Notes: generated by a model not told the origin, from the sequence alone. A stretch of DNA of 64,000 bases from Chlamydiae bacterium Ga0074140 (GCA_001464115.1 LNES01000006.1:372001-436000), one strand, 5' to 3'; counted from the stretch's first letter, positions 17,390 through 26,499 are shown. A program made the numbers and translations.

Positions 17390-17454
17390 AACAGCCCATC
17401 AAGTTAAAAAATTGATATTAATATTCTTCTTCAATATACTACGTCGAAACGATC

Positions 17455-18198
17455 ATGCCAAAGAAGATTCACTACTTGCATTTTGATACGGTCGATTCCA
17501 CGAATAGCTGGGCAAAGAAAAATGCCTCTACGCTAGATCAGGATGAGCTCACCTGCATCACGGCAAAAGAACAGACCGCGGGTAGAGGTCGTTTTAGACG
17601 ACGTTGGATATCCGGTCGCGGAGAGAACATCACCGCAACCCTCTTTTTTAGTCTCAAAAAAGAGAGTCCCATCATTTCAAATGTTGGACAAGTTCTCTCA
17701 CTCTCCTGCGCCCACATTCTTAAAGAAAAAGGGTTCTCTCCTCAAATCAAATGGCCCAACGATCTCCTCATCGAAGGAAAAAAGATGGCTGGAGTCCTCT
17801 GTGAAACAGCACCCCTGCAGGATCGGCTTGGCATCATCCTGGGAATTGGTATCAACGTGAATATGTCGGGAGAGCTCCTCGCCACGATCGAACAGCCCGC
17901 AACCTCTCTTGCTCAACTTAGTGGCCACACTTGGACGCTCGAGCAGATTTTAGAACCGCTGCTAAATCAATTTTCTGACGATCTTACGCGCCTAGAAAAT
18001 GAGGGATTTGCTCCCTTTCAAAAGGCCTATGAAACTCTTCTCGCCTTCCGCGGCGAGCCGGTTACCTGCACCGACGGCCTTCAAATGATCCGCGGCATCT
18101 GCCACTCGATCAACAAAGAGGGGCGCCTCAACCTTCTCCTCCCCTCCGGCAAAGTGACCACCCTCTCCGCCGGCGAAGTCAAAACCTCCTCCTCCTAA
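17455..18198 (+). CDS. birA: Biotin-protein ligase, monofunctional
   Basis: A 247-residue ligase that adenylates biotin and attaches it to the acetyl-CoA carboxylase carrier. DSTNSWAKK, the GRGRFRRRW biotin-AMP loop and KWPNDLLIEGKKMAGVL are intact. There is no N-terminal DNA-binding domain, so it is not a repressor. Divergent from rodA with 65 bases between. A large palindromic repeat begins 40 bases after the stop. Confidence 0.93.
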   Translation: MPKKIHYLHFDTVDSTNSWAKKNASTLDQDELTCITAKEQTAGRGRFRRRWISGRGENITATLFFSLKKESPIISNVGQVLSLSCAHILKEKGFSPQIKWPNDLLIEGKKMAGVLCETAPLQDRLGIILGIGINVNMSGELLATIEQPATSLAQLSGHTWTLEQILEPLLNQFSDDLTRLENEGFAPFQKAYETLLAFRGEPVTCTDGLQMIRGICHSINKEGRLNLLLPSGKVTTLSAGEVKTSSS

Positions 18199-18237
18199 AT
18201 CTCGCGTGCCATTAAGAGCTTTATGTAGGATGTCTAT

Positions 18238-18760
18238 AGACATGTCGGGTGACACAGCACTACGTGTCCGTGTCCCCTGCGACCCCCTTGCGCCTCACCT
18301 CGCTTTGAAAAACCATGTGCTCGTCGGCGGGGTGTGCGAAGCACTACCCCGCCCGCTGCGCTCTCCTGTGCCATGATTTTTCTGTGCGATCTGAGTCGTC
18401 GGGCTGCTCGCGCGCTCATCTCCCCGCGGGACTAACGTCTCAGCGCGGGTCCCCTTTCTCGCGTCGTCTCGCAGTGCCACGTAAAGATTTCGAAGGCGGT
18501 TTTTTAAAGATCTTAGTTCGATACTGCGAGACGACGCGAGGAGGGGACCCAACCGACAGGTTGGGGAAGTGAGCGCGCGAGCAGCCGATGGCTTCAAGGC
18601 ACAATGAGAAATCGAAGCGCAGGAGAGCGGAGCGAGCGGGGTAGTGCTCTGCACACCCCGCCGACGAGCACTCGATTTGTCGAAGTGCATTGAAGCTCAA
18701 AGGGGCAGCGGGGGGTTGGGAGAGAGACACGCAGTGCTCACCTCAACCCCCGACTTGTCT
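18238..18760. repeat. Large palindromic dispersed repeat, copy 1 (full)
   Basis: A 523-bp element with inverted ends (AGACATGTCGGG at left, CCCCCGACTTGTCT at right) and two arms that pair in blocks around a centre of about 45 bases near 18480-18525. Paired blocks include TCTCGCGTCGTCTCGCAGT with ACTGCGAGACGACGCGAG. Each end carries its own smaller hairpin with a loop containing GCACT-x-CGTGT-like bases. It fills the gap between two convergent genes. The open frames inside are by-products of the high-GC palindrome. Further copies are at 27774-28110 and 34835-35377. Confidence 0.85.
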
Positions 18761-18790
18761 ATTGTACACCTCTCAACACTCTCCTCTTTA

Positions 18791-20134
18791 CTAAATCACT
18801 GTGACGCCTTTTGAGGAGAAGTGGGGAACTGGTTGGTAGAGGGGTGGCTTTGGATAGTGGATGAAGGAGACGAGATCTCCATTCCAGTCTACGCCAAATC
18901 GCTGCTGTAATGCATCGTAGCTCCTCTGAAGAGTCTCCCCCTGAGGTACAAATACCCTCTCCTGCTTGCCATTATTCGCTTGCAAGACGACAAGAACATA
19001 GGGTTCGTAGTTGTTGGTGTAATCATAAACATCGGTACGCGATTGTAGTTTGATCTGACTAGGAGGAGGAGCAGCCAGATTAGGCGTTGTCGGTTTATCG
19101 CGCTGATGATCGACCATGAGTGGGGTGGTATTCATCACGAGATTTCCATCCTGGTTGATCTTGATGAAGTAACGCGCCTGGTTGCAACCGATTTTCAAAG
19201 GAATCCTCTGAGAGCAAATTGTGTGAAAAGAGATGCTCTCGATATCGCTACCCTCGCGATCATGGACATGCGATCCAAATGAACCTGTCTGACCCGGAGC
19301 AATGCTCAACTGACCCACTTCAGCGGGTTCTCCTCCCACCCTGAAGTCAGAGATAAAAATCGAATGCTCGCTTGCGTTCAGAAAACTCACCGCTTCTTGA
19401 CCCGGCACAGACTCCATCCTAGCAGAAAGTGCTCCCTGCCTTTGTATTTCGATGCGTGCACTCTTCTTTACAAGCAGATTGTGCTCCGCAATCAGATCGG
19501 CGCGGAGAAAGATTGGTGTGCCTGTCGCTTTCACATCAAAATGTAAAGTACCCTGAGGCTCAATCTCATGTCTTTCGAGATGGGTAATTCCCGTCAGCTC
19601 CTCCTCACCTCGCCCTTCAATCTGAAAGCGCACTTTCGCGCCTTTCATCTCGTTACCAAACGAAAGAAGTCCATGAAATTTATACTGCCTTGGAAGCCCT
19701 GCATGGGCATATGGGGTGATGAGCTGCTCCATTTTCCATTTTGCAGGAATATGCATGGAAACAACATCACGATGAATCTTTCCTACGCGTGCTAATTTAT
19801 GCGCACATCGACAAAGATCGACGATGATCGGAGAGAAATCTCTTTGAAATTCTGCCAGCCGATCTCCATTCCTTTCGTGAACTAGATAGTCGTTCACATG
19901 CCCTGTTAGCAAGCAGATCTCACGTTCAATTCTTTCGTATTTGCAGGTAAAAAGCCGGACGAGCATCTCCCAAACGATCTCTAAAAACTCTAAAGGCCTC
20001 TCGTGAATGGAAAGCCTTCCTTCCGCATCGAAATTCACCCACCTATTGTCAATGCGCTGATCGTAAACATCTCTCAACTTCTCGACTAAAGAGTCGTGAA
20101 GATTATCTGCAAGCGTGCGCTGGATAAGAGCCAT
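18791..20134 (-). CDS. Hypothetical protein, tandem family member 3
   Basis: A 447-residue unknown protein, first of three tandem relatives on this strand. The shared N-terminal module (about residues 1-130) reads NRWVNFDAEG, ERPLEFLEIVWEMLVRLFTCKYERIE, GHVNDYL and FSPIIVDLCRCAHKLARVGKI; the long amphipathic helix around IVWEMLVRLF may touch membrane. Beta-rich regions follow, with a Gly/Pro-rich linker near residue 355 (NLAAPPPSQIK). The ATG at 20134 with GGGAGAGG upstream is preferred to the GTG at 20155 and aligns with the other members. No signal peptide. Possibly a secreted effector family, but unproven. Confidence 0.7.
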   Translation of the reverse strand: MALIQRTLADNLHDSLVEKLRDVYDQRIDNRWVNFDAEGRLSIHERPLEFLEIVWEMLVRLFTCKYERIEREICLLTGHVNDYLVHERNGDRLAEFQRDFSPIIVDLCRCAHKLARVGKIHRDVVSMHIPAKWKMEQLITPYAHAGLPRQYKFHGLLSFGNEMKGAKVRFQIEGRGEEELTGITHLERHEIEPQGTLHFDVKATGTPIFLRADLIAEHNLLVKKSARIEIQRQGALSARMESVPGQEAVSFLNASEHSIFISDFRVGGEPAEVGQLSIAPGQTGSFGSHVHDREGSDIESISFHTICSQRIPLKIGCNQARYFIKINQDGNLVMNTTPLMVDHQRDKPTTPNLAAPPPSQIKLQSRTDVYDYTNNYEPYVLVVLQANNGKQERVFVPQGETLQRSYDALQQRFGVDWNGDLVSFIHYPKPPLYQPVPHFSSKGVTVI

Positions 20135-20221
20135 AGAAAAAACCTCTCCCTTCACCGAAATGAAGAGAGAGTTTTTGTGAACAAAGGAAAAACTTCAAGA
20201 GCAAAAGTTTGGCTTTTTGAG

Positions 20222-21556
20222 TTAAGCGGGGTTAAGAATGACGGGACGAATCTCGCCTGACTCGAGAAGAACACGAAGATTTTGCTGCGCATCGTGACGC
20301 AAACCCATCTGCTCACAGAGCTCCTGGTAGGTTATTGTCAATGGTTTTGCTTTAGGAATCCACTGCTCGAAACGGCGGGGATTTCCCACGACCCCAAATT
20401 TGGCTAACAAGTTCCGTTGCTGATCGCCCATCACTAGAGGATTGCGGGGATCAACAACGACCTCTACAGCCGGGAGAGCGGCTGTGATGTGCATCGGAAT
20501 CACTCGGAGAGTGAGTTCTCCGCTTTCATTGATACGCGCTCTATATCTGGCCAGCTTGCAGTTAAAGCCAACAGTTTGCTCGGCTGTAAGATACGTAACA
20601 GAGAACGATACATTTTCGTGGGCGTAGGTGCCAGGAAACGGGAAATCTTTTTTTGTTTGCGGCACAAGCTCGAGCTGTCCCCGTTCCGGTGCGACATCTC
20701 GAATATTAATGCTCACGGGTTTATCGTTCTGATTTTCAAACATAATTCTTCTCTGCTGATGCATATTCAGTTTTTTATGTGTATGAGAAAAGTCTACGTT
20801 GCTTGAAATGAGAAAATCATACGCGAATTTATCAACGCGGCCGAGTGTGACACGGTAGTTTACTTCTGCCCGAATACGCGTGCCTCGAACGCTCTGGGAG
20901 AATGCTATAGTTTTCTCCTTAACGCTCCCCTTATCCGGAGACAGAGAAAGATTCTGAAGACCTGCACTAAAGATTGGCTCGCTGCAATGAAATTTTGCAT
21001 GCGTTTTTTCGCGCACATTCATCACCCATAACTGTCCATTTTGTCGATAAGGGTGATACTCTCTTCCGTCTATATTCACGCGCCCATTTTCATCGATCTC
21101 CATAACCATATAATCTTGAATCCTAGCTTTTCCACGGAGGTGATCGAGCGTGTTTTGAGAGATCTTTTCTGTCGTTACCATCCGCGCCGCACATCGGTAG
21201 AGCTCGCTCATCGCGGTGGTATAGCTATTTAAGAAATTTCCCAGCTCTCTTTCGTTCCTGTTGAGACAGAGCTCCTCTAGATATGCTTCTACCTGATCGC
21301 TGATCCAGATGAATTTCTGCTCGAGAGCAGAAGGCTCTCCCGTCATCCAACACACAATGGCCTCGAAGATTTTTGACACGCAGAGCCAGATACGAGAGAG
21401 CCAGTCCGTTGCAGGCGCAGGTCTTGGGCGCAACTCGAAATCTCCCTCTGCATCTAGCTCGAACCAGAAATTATCTCCGATATTTTTGTTGCGGATTCGG
21501 TCGAGATTGACCACGAGCGCTTCATGATTGACAGCGACTGACTGTAATGCGGCCAT
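20222..21556 (-). CDS. Hypothetical protein, tandem family member 2
   Basis: A 444-residue paralog of its two neighbours. The shared module is NFWFELDAEGDFELRPRP, then LSRIWLCVSKIFEAIVCWMTGE, SDQVEAYLEEL and LYRCAARMVTTEKIS. The amphipathic helix near residue 55-75 is more hydrophobic than in the others. The C-terminal half is beta-rich, ending with QLCEQ-like helical and strand elements. It lies 87 bases upstream of member 3 and 54 downstream of member 1. The ribosome site is weak. Function unknown. Confidence 0.7.
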   Translation of the reverse strand: MAALQSVAVNHEALVVNLDRIRNKNIGDNFWFELDAEGDFELRPRPAPATDWLSRIWLCVSKIFEAIVCWMTGEPSALEQKFIWISDQVEAYLEELCLNRNERELGNFLNSYTTAMSELYRCAARMVTTEKISQNTLDHLRGKARIQDYMVMEIDENGRVNIDGREYHPYRQNGQLWVMNVREKTHAKFHCSEPIFSAGLQNLSLSPDKGSVKEKTIAFSQSVRGTRIRAEVNYRVTLGRVDKFAYDFLISSNVDFSHTHKKLNMHQQRRIMFENQNDKPVSINIRDVAPERGQLELVPQTKKDFPFPGTYAHENVSFSVTYLTAEQTVGFNCKLARYRARINESGELTLRVIPMHITAALPAVEVVVDPRNPLVMGDQQRNLLAKFGVVGNPRRFEQWIPKAKPLTITYQELCEQMGLRHDAQQNLRVLLESGEIRPVILNPA

Positions 21557-21610
21557 AGAAGCTTTTCACCAAAATTTTGGATGACTATAGCCCGTCTTAA
21601 GAAATTTAAT

Positions 21611-22657
21611 CTACCGCTGACTAGAACGATTTTGAGCCTGAATGGGCGTTGCGCGGCCGGTCAATCTGCCATCTGCTCCAATGGTGATCTCATACAGCGC
21701 TGATTTACATCCCAGACGTACGACTTGTGTCGCAGGCATATATTCCGTAAAGAAGGTGAACATATCCTGTCCTCCCTTAAACGGTAGAGAGACTGGTTCG
21801 CTCTTTGTACTTGGCTCAAGAACTGCAGGCATCCTGTTACCCGGAGAGATCGTCTCCTTGCCATCTTCTATGCGCATCTCAAACATAGCTGACACACGAC
21901 CAGCCGTCTGGTTAAGAAAGGAGGCTTCGAAATATTGCGAGTCACCCTGCCTTTTGTAATCGAACAGGCCATCGGCACGGAGAGAAATTTCATAAATACC
22001 TGGTCGGTGAACCCCGATGCCACACTGTTTATGAATCGAAAGATCTATTGCAAGTTGATCTCCCCTCAAATTAGGGATCTCACACTCGGCTGTTTTACCA
22101 TACCTTAAAGCGAGATCAGGAACTCCCGAATTTTCTGGAAACTGTATGTCGAGATCGCCACGCACTTCGCTCGAGAAAGAGAGGTATGCAACCCGCTCAT
22201 AGGCACGCACCTCTCTACCTGAGACTAACTGCGTTTCGATGTTCATACGCACCATGTCGCCAAAACGGGCGCGCGCTCTTAAAGCATTCATAGTTTGCAC
22301 GGAAATCCTTCCGGCTTCCTGCATCCTGGTTGCACAGCGGAAGATCTCATTTAATGATTCGGTATATCGATTAAGAAATGCTCCGAGTCTTTTTTGATCG
22401 CCTTCTACTGAGAGATACTGTTCTACCTGATCCGTAATCCATACAAATTTTTCTTCCAAACGAGAGAGCTTGTTGGTAAAAAGACGCGCTAGGGCTTCCC
22501 AAACGCAATCCAGAAAACCCATGGGACGATCGCGCAGAACAAGATGGTCTCCATCTCCAAACTCAAACCAGCGGTTATCATCGAGTCTTTTACGCTCAAT
22601 ACCGCCCAGTTCACCAACGAGTTGGTCGAGTAAATTTTGGGGATTAATAGCGCTCAT
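21611..22657 (-). CDS. Hypothetical protein, tandem family member 1
   Basis: A 348-residue paralog, the shortest of three. It has DNRWFEFGDGDHLVLRDRP, GFLDCVWEALARLFTNKLSRLE, WITDQVEQYL and EIFRCATRMQEAGRIS in the N-terminal 120 residues, then a beta-rich part. It lacks the C-terminal segment (about 90 residues) of the other two. The ATG at 22657 is chosen over a TTG at 22699 because it lines up with the paralogs. Its stop is 53 bases before member 2 begins. Confidence 0.7.
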   Translation of the reverse strand: MSAINPQNLLDQLVGELGGIERKRLDDNRWFEFGDGDHLVLRDRPMGFLDCVWEALARLFTNKLSRLEEKFVWITDQVEQYLSVEGDQKRLGAFLNRYTESLNEIFRCATRMQEAGRISVQTMNALRARARFGDMVRMNIETQLVSGREVRAYERVAYLSFSSEVRGDLDIQFPENSGVPDLALRYGKTAECEIPNLRGDQLAIDLSIHKQCGIGVHRPGIYEISLRADGLFDYKRQGDSQYFEASFLNQTAGRVSAMFEMRIEDGKETISPGNRMPAVLEPSTKSEPVSLPFKGGQDMFTFFTEYMPATQVVRLGCKSALYEITIGADGRLTGRATPIQAQNRSSQR

Positions 22658-22724
22658 AATTCCAGGGTTTTTTTTCCATCGATTATAGAGGAATTGCAAT
22701 AATTATTAAATGTGAATAAATATT

Positions 22725-23471
22725 TTATTTCATCCCCAGATTGGGGATCACAACTAGCTCAGGATGAACCTTCGTCCGGAGAATCTGTTGGATAGCGCTG
22801 AGAGTTGCTCCGGTCGCTGAATGGCAGGTGGTACACGATCCTTCGTAGGCAATGATCACCTCTCGCTCTTCCAAGAGATTCACGACCTGGACGCCGCCTG
22901 CATCGAGCTCCACGTAGGGACGAATGTCCTCGGCGATCACGGCTTCTATCACAGAAATTTTTTGTTTTGTGGAGAGCTCGCGCCACCCGGGATACTCTTG
23001 CTGCTGCTGACCTTCTATCGGCATAGGGGGCGCAATGTACCCATCGGCAATGGGAATATCCATGCACTGATTCGCAGCGGTCTCTAATGCATCGACAACC
23101 AGATTGAGTGCCCACGCCGCGCTGTCGGGAAACGCTTTCTCTTCGCCTTTGTCGCGCATCTCCTTATCGAGATGATCGGCAGTTATGCGTCTTGCCTGAT
23201 CATAATTTTTACGAAGAACAAGAGAGCATGCACTCTCCGCAGCTCCAATGAGAGCGGGAGGACCAAAGATTTGAAATTTAGCATCTGCAACCACGCCATC
23301 ACTCTCATCGACAAGAAGTGATAGGCGTACAATCTTCTCGTGCTTCTTCGAGCCCTCTGTTCCAATGACGAGTCGCATGCCCTTTGCCTCTTCAGGCTTA
23401 AATGAGCCCGTGTTGCGAGGATTTTCTATGCGCTGGAGAAGTTTTCTCCCAAAATGTTTCCAAGAGCTCAT
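22725..23471 (-). CDS. nifU: NifU-related protein with intact Nfu domain, degenerate scaffold domain
   Basis: A 248-residue protein with two parts. The N-terminal half is IscU-like in layout but lacks the usual scaffold cysteines: the position of GCG reads FGPPALIG. The C-terminal 75 residues are an Nfu domain with the cluster-binding SCTTCHS. Nfu domains carry 4Fe-4S clusters to client proteins. It overlaps the nifS-like gene upstream by four bases (ATGA). The same order occurs in C. trachomatis (CT720-721). It probably works as a carrier, not as a primary scaffold. Confidence 0.85.
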   Translation of the reverse strand: MSSWKHFGRKLLQRIENPRNTGSFKPEEAKGMRLVIGTEGSKKHEKIVRLSLLVDESDGVVADAKFQIFGPPALIGAAESACSLVLRKNYDQARRITADHLDKEMRDKGEEKAFPDSAAWALNLVVDALETAANQCMDIPIADGYIAPPMPIEGQQQQEYPGWRELSTKQKISVIEAVIAEDIRPYVELDAGGVQVVNLLEEREVIIAYEGSCTTCHSATGATLSAIQQILRTKVHPELVVIPNLGMK

Positions 23472-24421
23472 GCGATCACCGAAAAAGAGCGCAACTTTTT
23501 TACAGAGGCGATCACGGCTTCAAGGGCACGATCGATCTCCTCCTCTGTCGTCGTATGCGAAAAAGAGAAACTCAAGCAATCATCTCTCTCCCCGCCCGAC
23601 ACGATAAAAACGCCTCTACGCTCCAAAAAAAACCGCAGCGCCTCTTGGTGCACGCCTTCAAATGCAATCGCGCTAATGTGAGGCACGCGTTCGCTTTCTG
23701 CAAAAAGAATGGAAACATCGGGAAGTTCCGCGAGAAGACGCTCTTCAAATGTATTGCGAAGACGCGCTGTCTCTGTTCCAAGATGTTCTATCTGTTTCAA
23801 AGTTTTTTCGAGAGAGGTCTCGAGTTCCAAGAGCGCAAGGCTGCTCGCTCCTTCTGCATCGAGCTGCAAGGAACTAGAAAATTTTTCACGCCGCACAAGA
23901 AGACCGCCAGTGCCAAGCGGAGCGTCCAGAGAAGTTCCTTCAAACGTCAAAAAATCGATCGAAAAATCTTGAAAACGGAAGAAAAATTTGCCCAGGACGT
24001 CCGATCCATCGACGTGCAGAAGAATCTCGCGTTCGCGGCATAGCTGAGCGAGATCTAAAATCGGATGGATGACACCGGTAAAAGGATCGGCCCAAGGAAG
24101 TGAAACAAGAGCGGTTCTTGCACGGAGCTCCTCTTCTAAAGCCGCGCGCGTAACTTGCCCTTGAGCATTCACCGAAAGCGTTTTGACCAAGCAGCCGAGC
24201 TTCTCCATTCTCTGATGGAGAGAAGTTGGTGTCGTGGCTGAGTACGTAAGAAAATGCGTGCGTCCCGTTTCGCGTACCATATCCAGATAAGCGGCGAGAA
24301 AAACTTTTTGCATCGCCTCTTTTCCGCTCGTAGCAAAAATGAAACGATCGTTGGATGAGGCGCCAAGAGATTTGCAAATTTTCTCTTCAGTCTTTGAAAG
24401 ATCTACGACGACTTTTTCCAC
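23468..24421 (-). CDS. NifS-like class V aminotransferase homolog lacking key residues
   Basis: A 317-residue member of the cysteine desulfurase/aminotransferase class V fold, short of the usual 385-400 because the N-terminal segment is missing. The fold is traceable: HVDGSDVLGK, FLTFEGTSLDAPLGTGGLLV and SFSHTTTEEEID match the regions HVDATQSVGK, the PLP-lysine loop and FSLGRFTTEEEID of IscS. However, the PLP-binding His-Lys is Thr-Ser here, and the catalytic-Cys loop (SGSAC) reads SGGER. It cannot be a standard desulfurase. It overlaps gpmA by 19 bases and nifU by 4. A structural or regulatory role beside NifU, or decay, are the options. Confidence 0.8.
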   Translation of the reverse strand: MEKVVVDLSKTEEKICKSLGASSNDRFIFATSGKEAMQKVFLAAYLDMVRETGRTHFLTYSATTPTSLHQRMEKLGCLVKTLSVNAQGQVTRAALEEELRARTALVSLPWADPFTGVIHPILDLAQLCREREILLHVDGSDVLGKFFFRFQDFSIDFLTFEGTSLDAPLGTGGLLVRREKFSSSLQLDAEGASSLALLELETSLEKTLKQIEHLGTETARLRNTFEERLLAELPDVSILFAESERVPHISAIAFEGVHQEALRFFLERRGVFIVSGGERDDCLSFSFSHTTTEEEIDRALEAVIASVKKLRSFSVIA

Positions 24422-25080
24422 TTTCCATCCTCAAAGTCGTATACGATCGGGGCGCCTGTTGTGAGTTCGAGCGCGACGACCTCCTCTTTACTAAGGCCAT
24501 CCAAAAACATCACAATCGCGCGCAAAGAATTGCCATGCGCGGAGATAAAAACATTTTTTCCCTGCTCGAGATAGGGAATCACCTTGTTTTGGAAATAGGG
24601 AATCGCGCGTGCGGCAGTCATTGCAAGACTCTCTCCGTCCGGAGGTGCAATATCAAAACTACGGCGCCAGAGCTTCACCTGCTCTTCTCCATATTTTTCC
24701 ATCATCTCTTTTTTATTCATTCCTTGGAGGCGGCCATACATCCGCTCATTGAGCTCCCACGCTGAGATCACAGGAACACAATTTTTTTCAGCCTCTTCGC
24801 TATAAATTTTGGCCCACTGCTCAAGCTTTCCCTGATGCGGATGCAAAATGGTTGGCACCTTCTTTCCGCTATGGACACTCATCACAAGCATCGCGGTATC
24901 AATTGCACGAATGAGCGAAGAGACGAAGATCACATCAAAGGGAATATGAGCGATCTTTTTTCCTCCATCGAGGGACTCTTGAATCCCCTCTTTGCTGAGC
25001 GGAATATCGACCCACCCCGTGAACAGGTTGAGCTTATTCCACTCCGACTGTCCATGCCGCATCATCACAAGTTTTGCCAT
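24403..25080 (-). CDS. gpmA: Phosphoglycerate mutase, 2,3-bisphosphoglycerate-dependent
   Basis: A 225-residue dPGM interconverting 3- and 2-phosphoglycerate in glycolysis. MRHGQSEWN holds the phospho-His, ELNERMYGRLQG the acid loop, and SAHGNSLRA the second His. Its end overlaps the nifS-like start, so the three genes gpmA-nifS-nifU are one operon, an order shared with C. trachomatis CT722-CT720. Confidence 0.95.
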   Translation of the reverse strand: MAKLVMMRHGQSEWNKLNLFTGWVDIPLSKEGIQESLDGGKKIAHIPFDVIFVSSLIRAIDTAMLVMSVHSGKKVPTILHPHQGKLEQWAKIYSEEAEKNCVPVISAWELNERMYGRLQGMNKKEMMEKYGEEQVKLWRRSFDIAPPDGESLAMTAARAIPYFQNKVIPYLEQGKNVFISAHGNSLRAIVMFLDGLSKEEVVALELTTGAPIVYDFEDGKWKKSS

Positions 25081-25184
25081 GAGCCTATCCTGAAATTACA
25101 CATTGCCGATTCTTTACAATCTCACACCATACCAGGCAAAAGAAATAGGGAAAAGCCATGAACGCAAGGCAAGATCAAAGAGAG

Positions 25185-25216
25185 ATCGGGCACGGGCACG
25201 GACGCGGGCACGAAAG
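25185..25216 (-). repeat. GTGCCCG-rich short dispersed repeat, copy A
   Basis: Read on the minus strand it begins TTCGTGCCCGCGTCCGTG and ends GTGCCCGAT. Related copies, also intergenic, are at 49928-49960 and 62418-62450. The rest of the gap (25081-25293) shows no gene. Confidence 0.6.
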
Positions 25217-25293
25217 AAAGTAAAATCCCTCCGATTCTTTCTTGTGTTTCTGTTCCCATTCTTCTCCTCGTCCCCTTTTCTGTTCATCACTCA

Positions 25294-25644
25294 TCATTCA
25301 TCGATCATCATTTCTTGGCCGGGTTCTTCAACATCCAGCTGTTCTACAGCAAACTTTTCGCCATCATAAAAAAAGAGGTAGGCTTTGTTCATGGACGACC
25401 TAAAAGAGAGAAGCAGCCCACCCGTTTCGGGATCGAGCACATGTACATGATACCCGCCTGCATGGAGTTTAAACTCCTCTTGGATCAATACCGCGTGCTC
25501 GTAGTAGTTCACGATCACGATGCCGCCATGTAAAGCGATCTTCTCTTGGGGGCGGAGCATACCCTCCATGGGACGTGTGTCATACGGGATGGTGAGCTTT
25601 TCTTGCTTAGGTTCTTGCATTTCATAATGAAATTCTATAGGCAT
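25294..25644 (-). CDS. Small hypothetical protein
   Basis: A 116-residue acidic protein, unrecognised. It is mostly beta by appearance (HGGIVIVNYYEHAVLIQEEF, GGYHVHVLDPETGGLLLSF) and ends in an acidic tail. The ATG at 25644 has GGGGTGA five bases upstream. It is 147 bases from, and divergent to, the pseudouridine synthase gene. No signal peptide. Confidence 0.65.
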   Translation of the reverse strand: MPIEFHYEMQEPKQEKLTIPYDTRPMEGMLRPQEKIALHGGIVIVNYYEHAVLIQEEFKLHAGGYHVHVLDPETGGLLLSFRSSMNKAYLFFYDGEKFAVEQLDVEEPGQEMMIDE

Positions 25645-25791
25645 ATTCACCCCAAAATTTTTAATTCAAATTAAAACAATACGAGAGAGAATACCATAAA
25701 TCGAGCCTGGTTTATATCAAAATAGTTTCTTAAATAAAAAATTGATTTTTTATTTGTATTTTTTCTCCTGGAGACATTATTATGTCTCCTT

Positions 25792-26496
25792 ATGGAAACC
25801 AAAAAGCGTCTTAGTAAAGCTCTTGCCGCTGCAGGTATCGCCTCTAGGCGTGCCTGTGAACAGCTCATTTTTGACGGTAGCGTCAAAGTCAATGGCCGCA
25901 TAGTTCTCGTACCCCAGACTCTTGTCTCTTGGGAAACCGATCTGATTCAAGTAAATGGACGGATGGTCTCGGGCGAGGAGAAAAAAGTTTACTATATGCT
26001 GAACAAGCCTTCTGGTTATATCTGTTCAAACAAACCAGTGGGAACGAAAAAACTGGTTATCGATCTCTTTGAACCCCTCAATGAGCGCCTCTTTACGATC
26101 GGGCGGCTCGATCGCGATACAACAGGCCTTCTTCTTGTCACAAACGATGGTCATTTTGCACAAAAGGTGATCCACCCCTCTTCCAATATTCAAAAAGAGT
26201 ACCTGGTAAAGGTTCATGAGGAGATCACGCATGATCATCTCGTCTCTATTTCACGAGGTGGAGAGGTTGAGGAGACTTGGGTAAAACCTGTTCGGGTAAC
26301 AAAAGTTCGCCGAGGTACTGTCAAGGTTGTCGTGATGGAAGGGAAGAAGCGCGAGGTGCGCCTCCTCGTGGAAAAAGCTGGCCTCACTATTCTCTCCCTG
26401 GAACGCGTTCGCATCGGTGGACTCATTCTCGGACCTCTCAACGTCGGAGATTTCCGTTCTCTTAACGAACGTGAGAAAAACCTGATCTTCTCCTAG
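25792..26496 (+). CDS. Ribosomal pseudouridine synthase, RsuA/RluB family
   Basis: A 234-residue enzyme. An S4 RNA-binding domain (RLSKALAAAGIASRRACEQLI, GSVKVNG) is followed by the synthase domain with the catalytic Asp in GRLDRDTTGLLLVTNDG and the GKKREVRLL block. It converts a uridine of 16S or 23S rRNA to pseudouridine; which one cannot be decided here. The C. trachomatis counterpart (yjbC) sits next to gpmA, as here. It ends three bases from the convergent transporter gene. Confidence 0.92.
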   Translation: METKKRLSKALAAAGIASRRACEQLIFDGSVKVNGRIVLVPQTLVSWETDLIQVNGRMVSGEEKKVYYMLNKPSGYICSNKPVGTKKLVIDLFEPLNERLFTIGRLDRDTTGLLLVTNDGHFAQKVIHPSSNIQKEYLVKVHEEITHDHLVSISRGGEVEETWVKPVRVTKVRRGTVKVVVMEGKKREVRLLVEKAGLTILSLERVRIGGLILGPLNVGDFRSLNEREKNLIFS

Positions 26497-26499
26497 AAT

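Noticed and set aside
18295..18690. Long open frames on both strands inside the palindromic repeat
   Set aside because: They appear in both arms and both strands of a GC-rich palindrome, lack ribosome sites and differ between copies.
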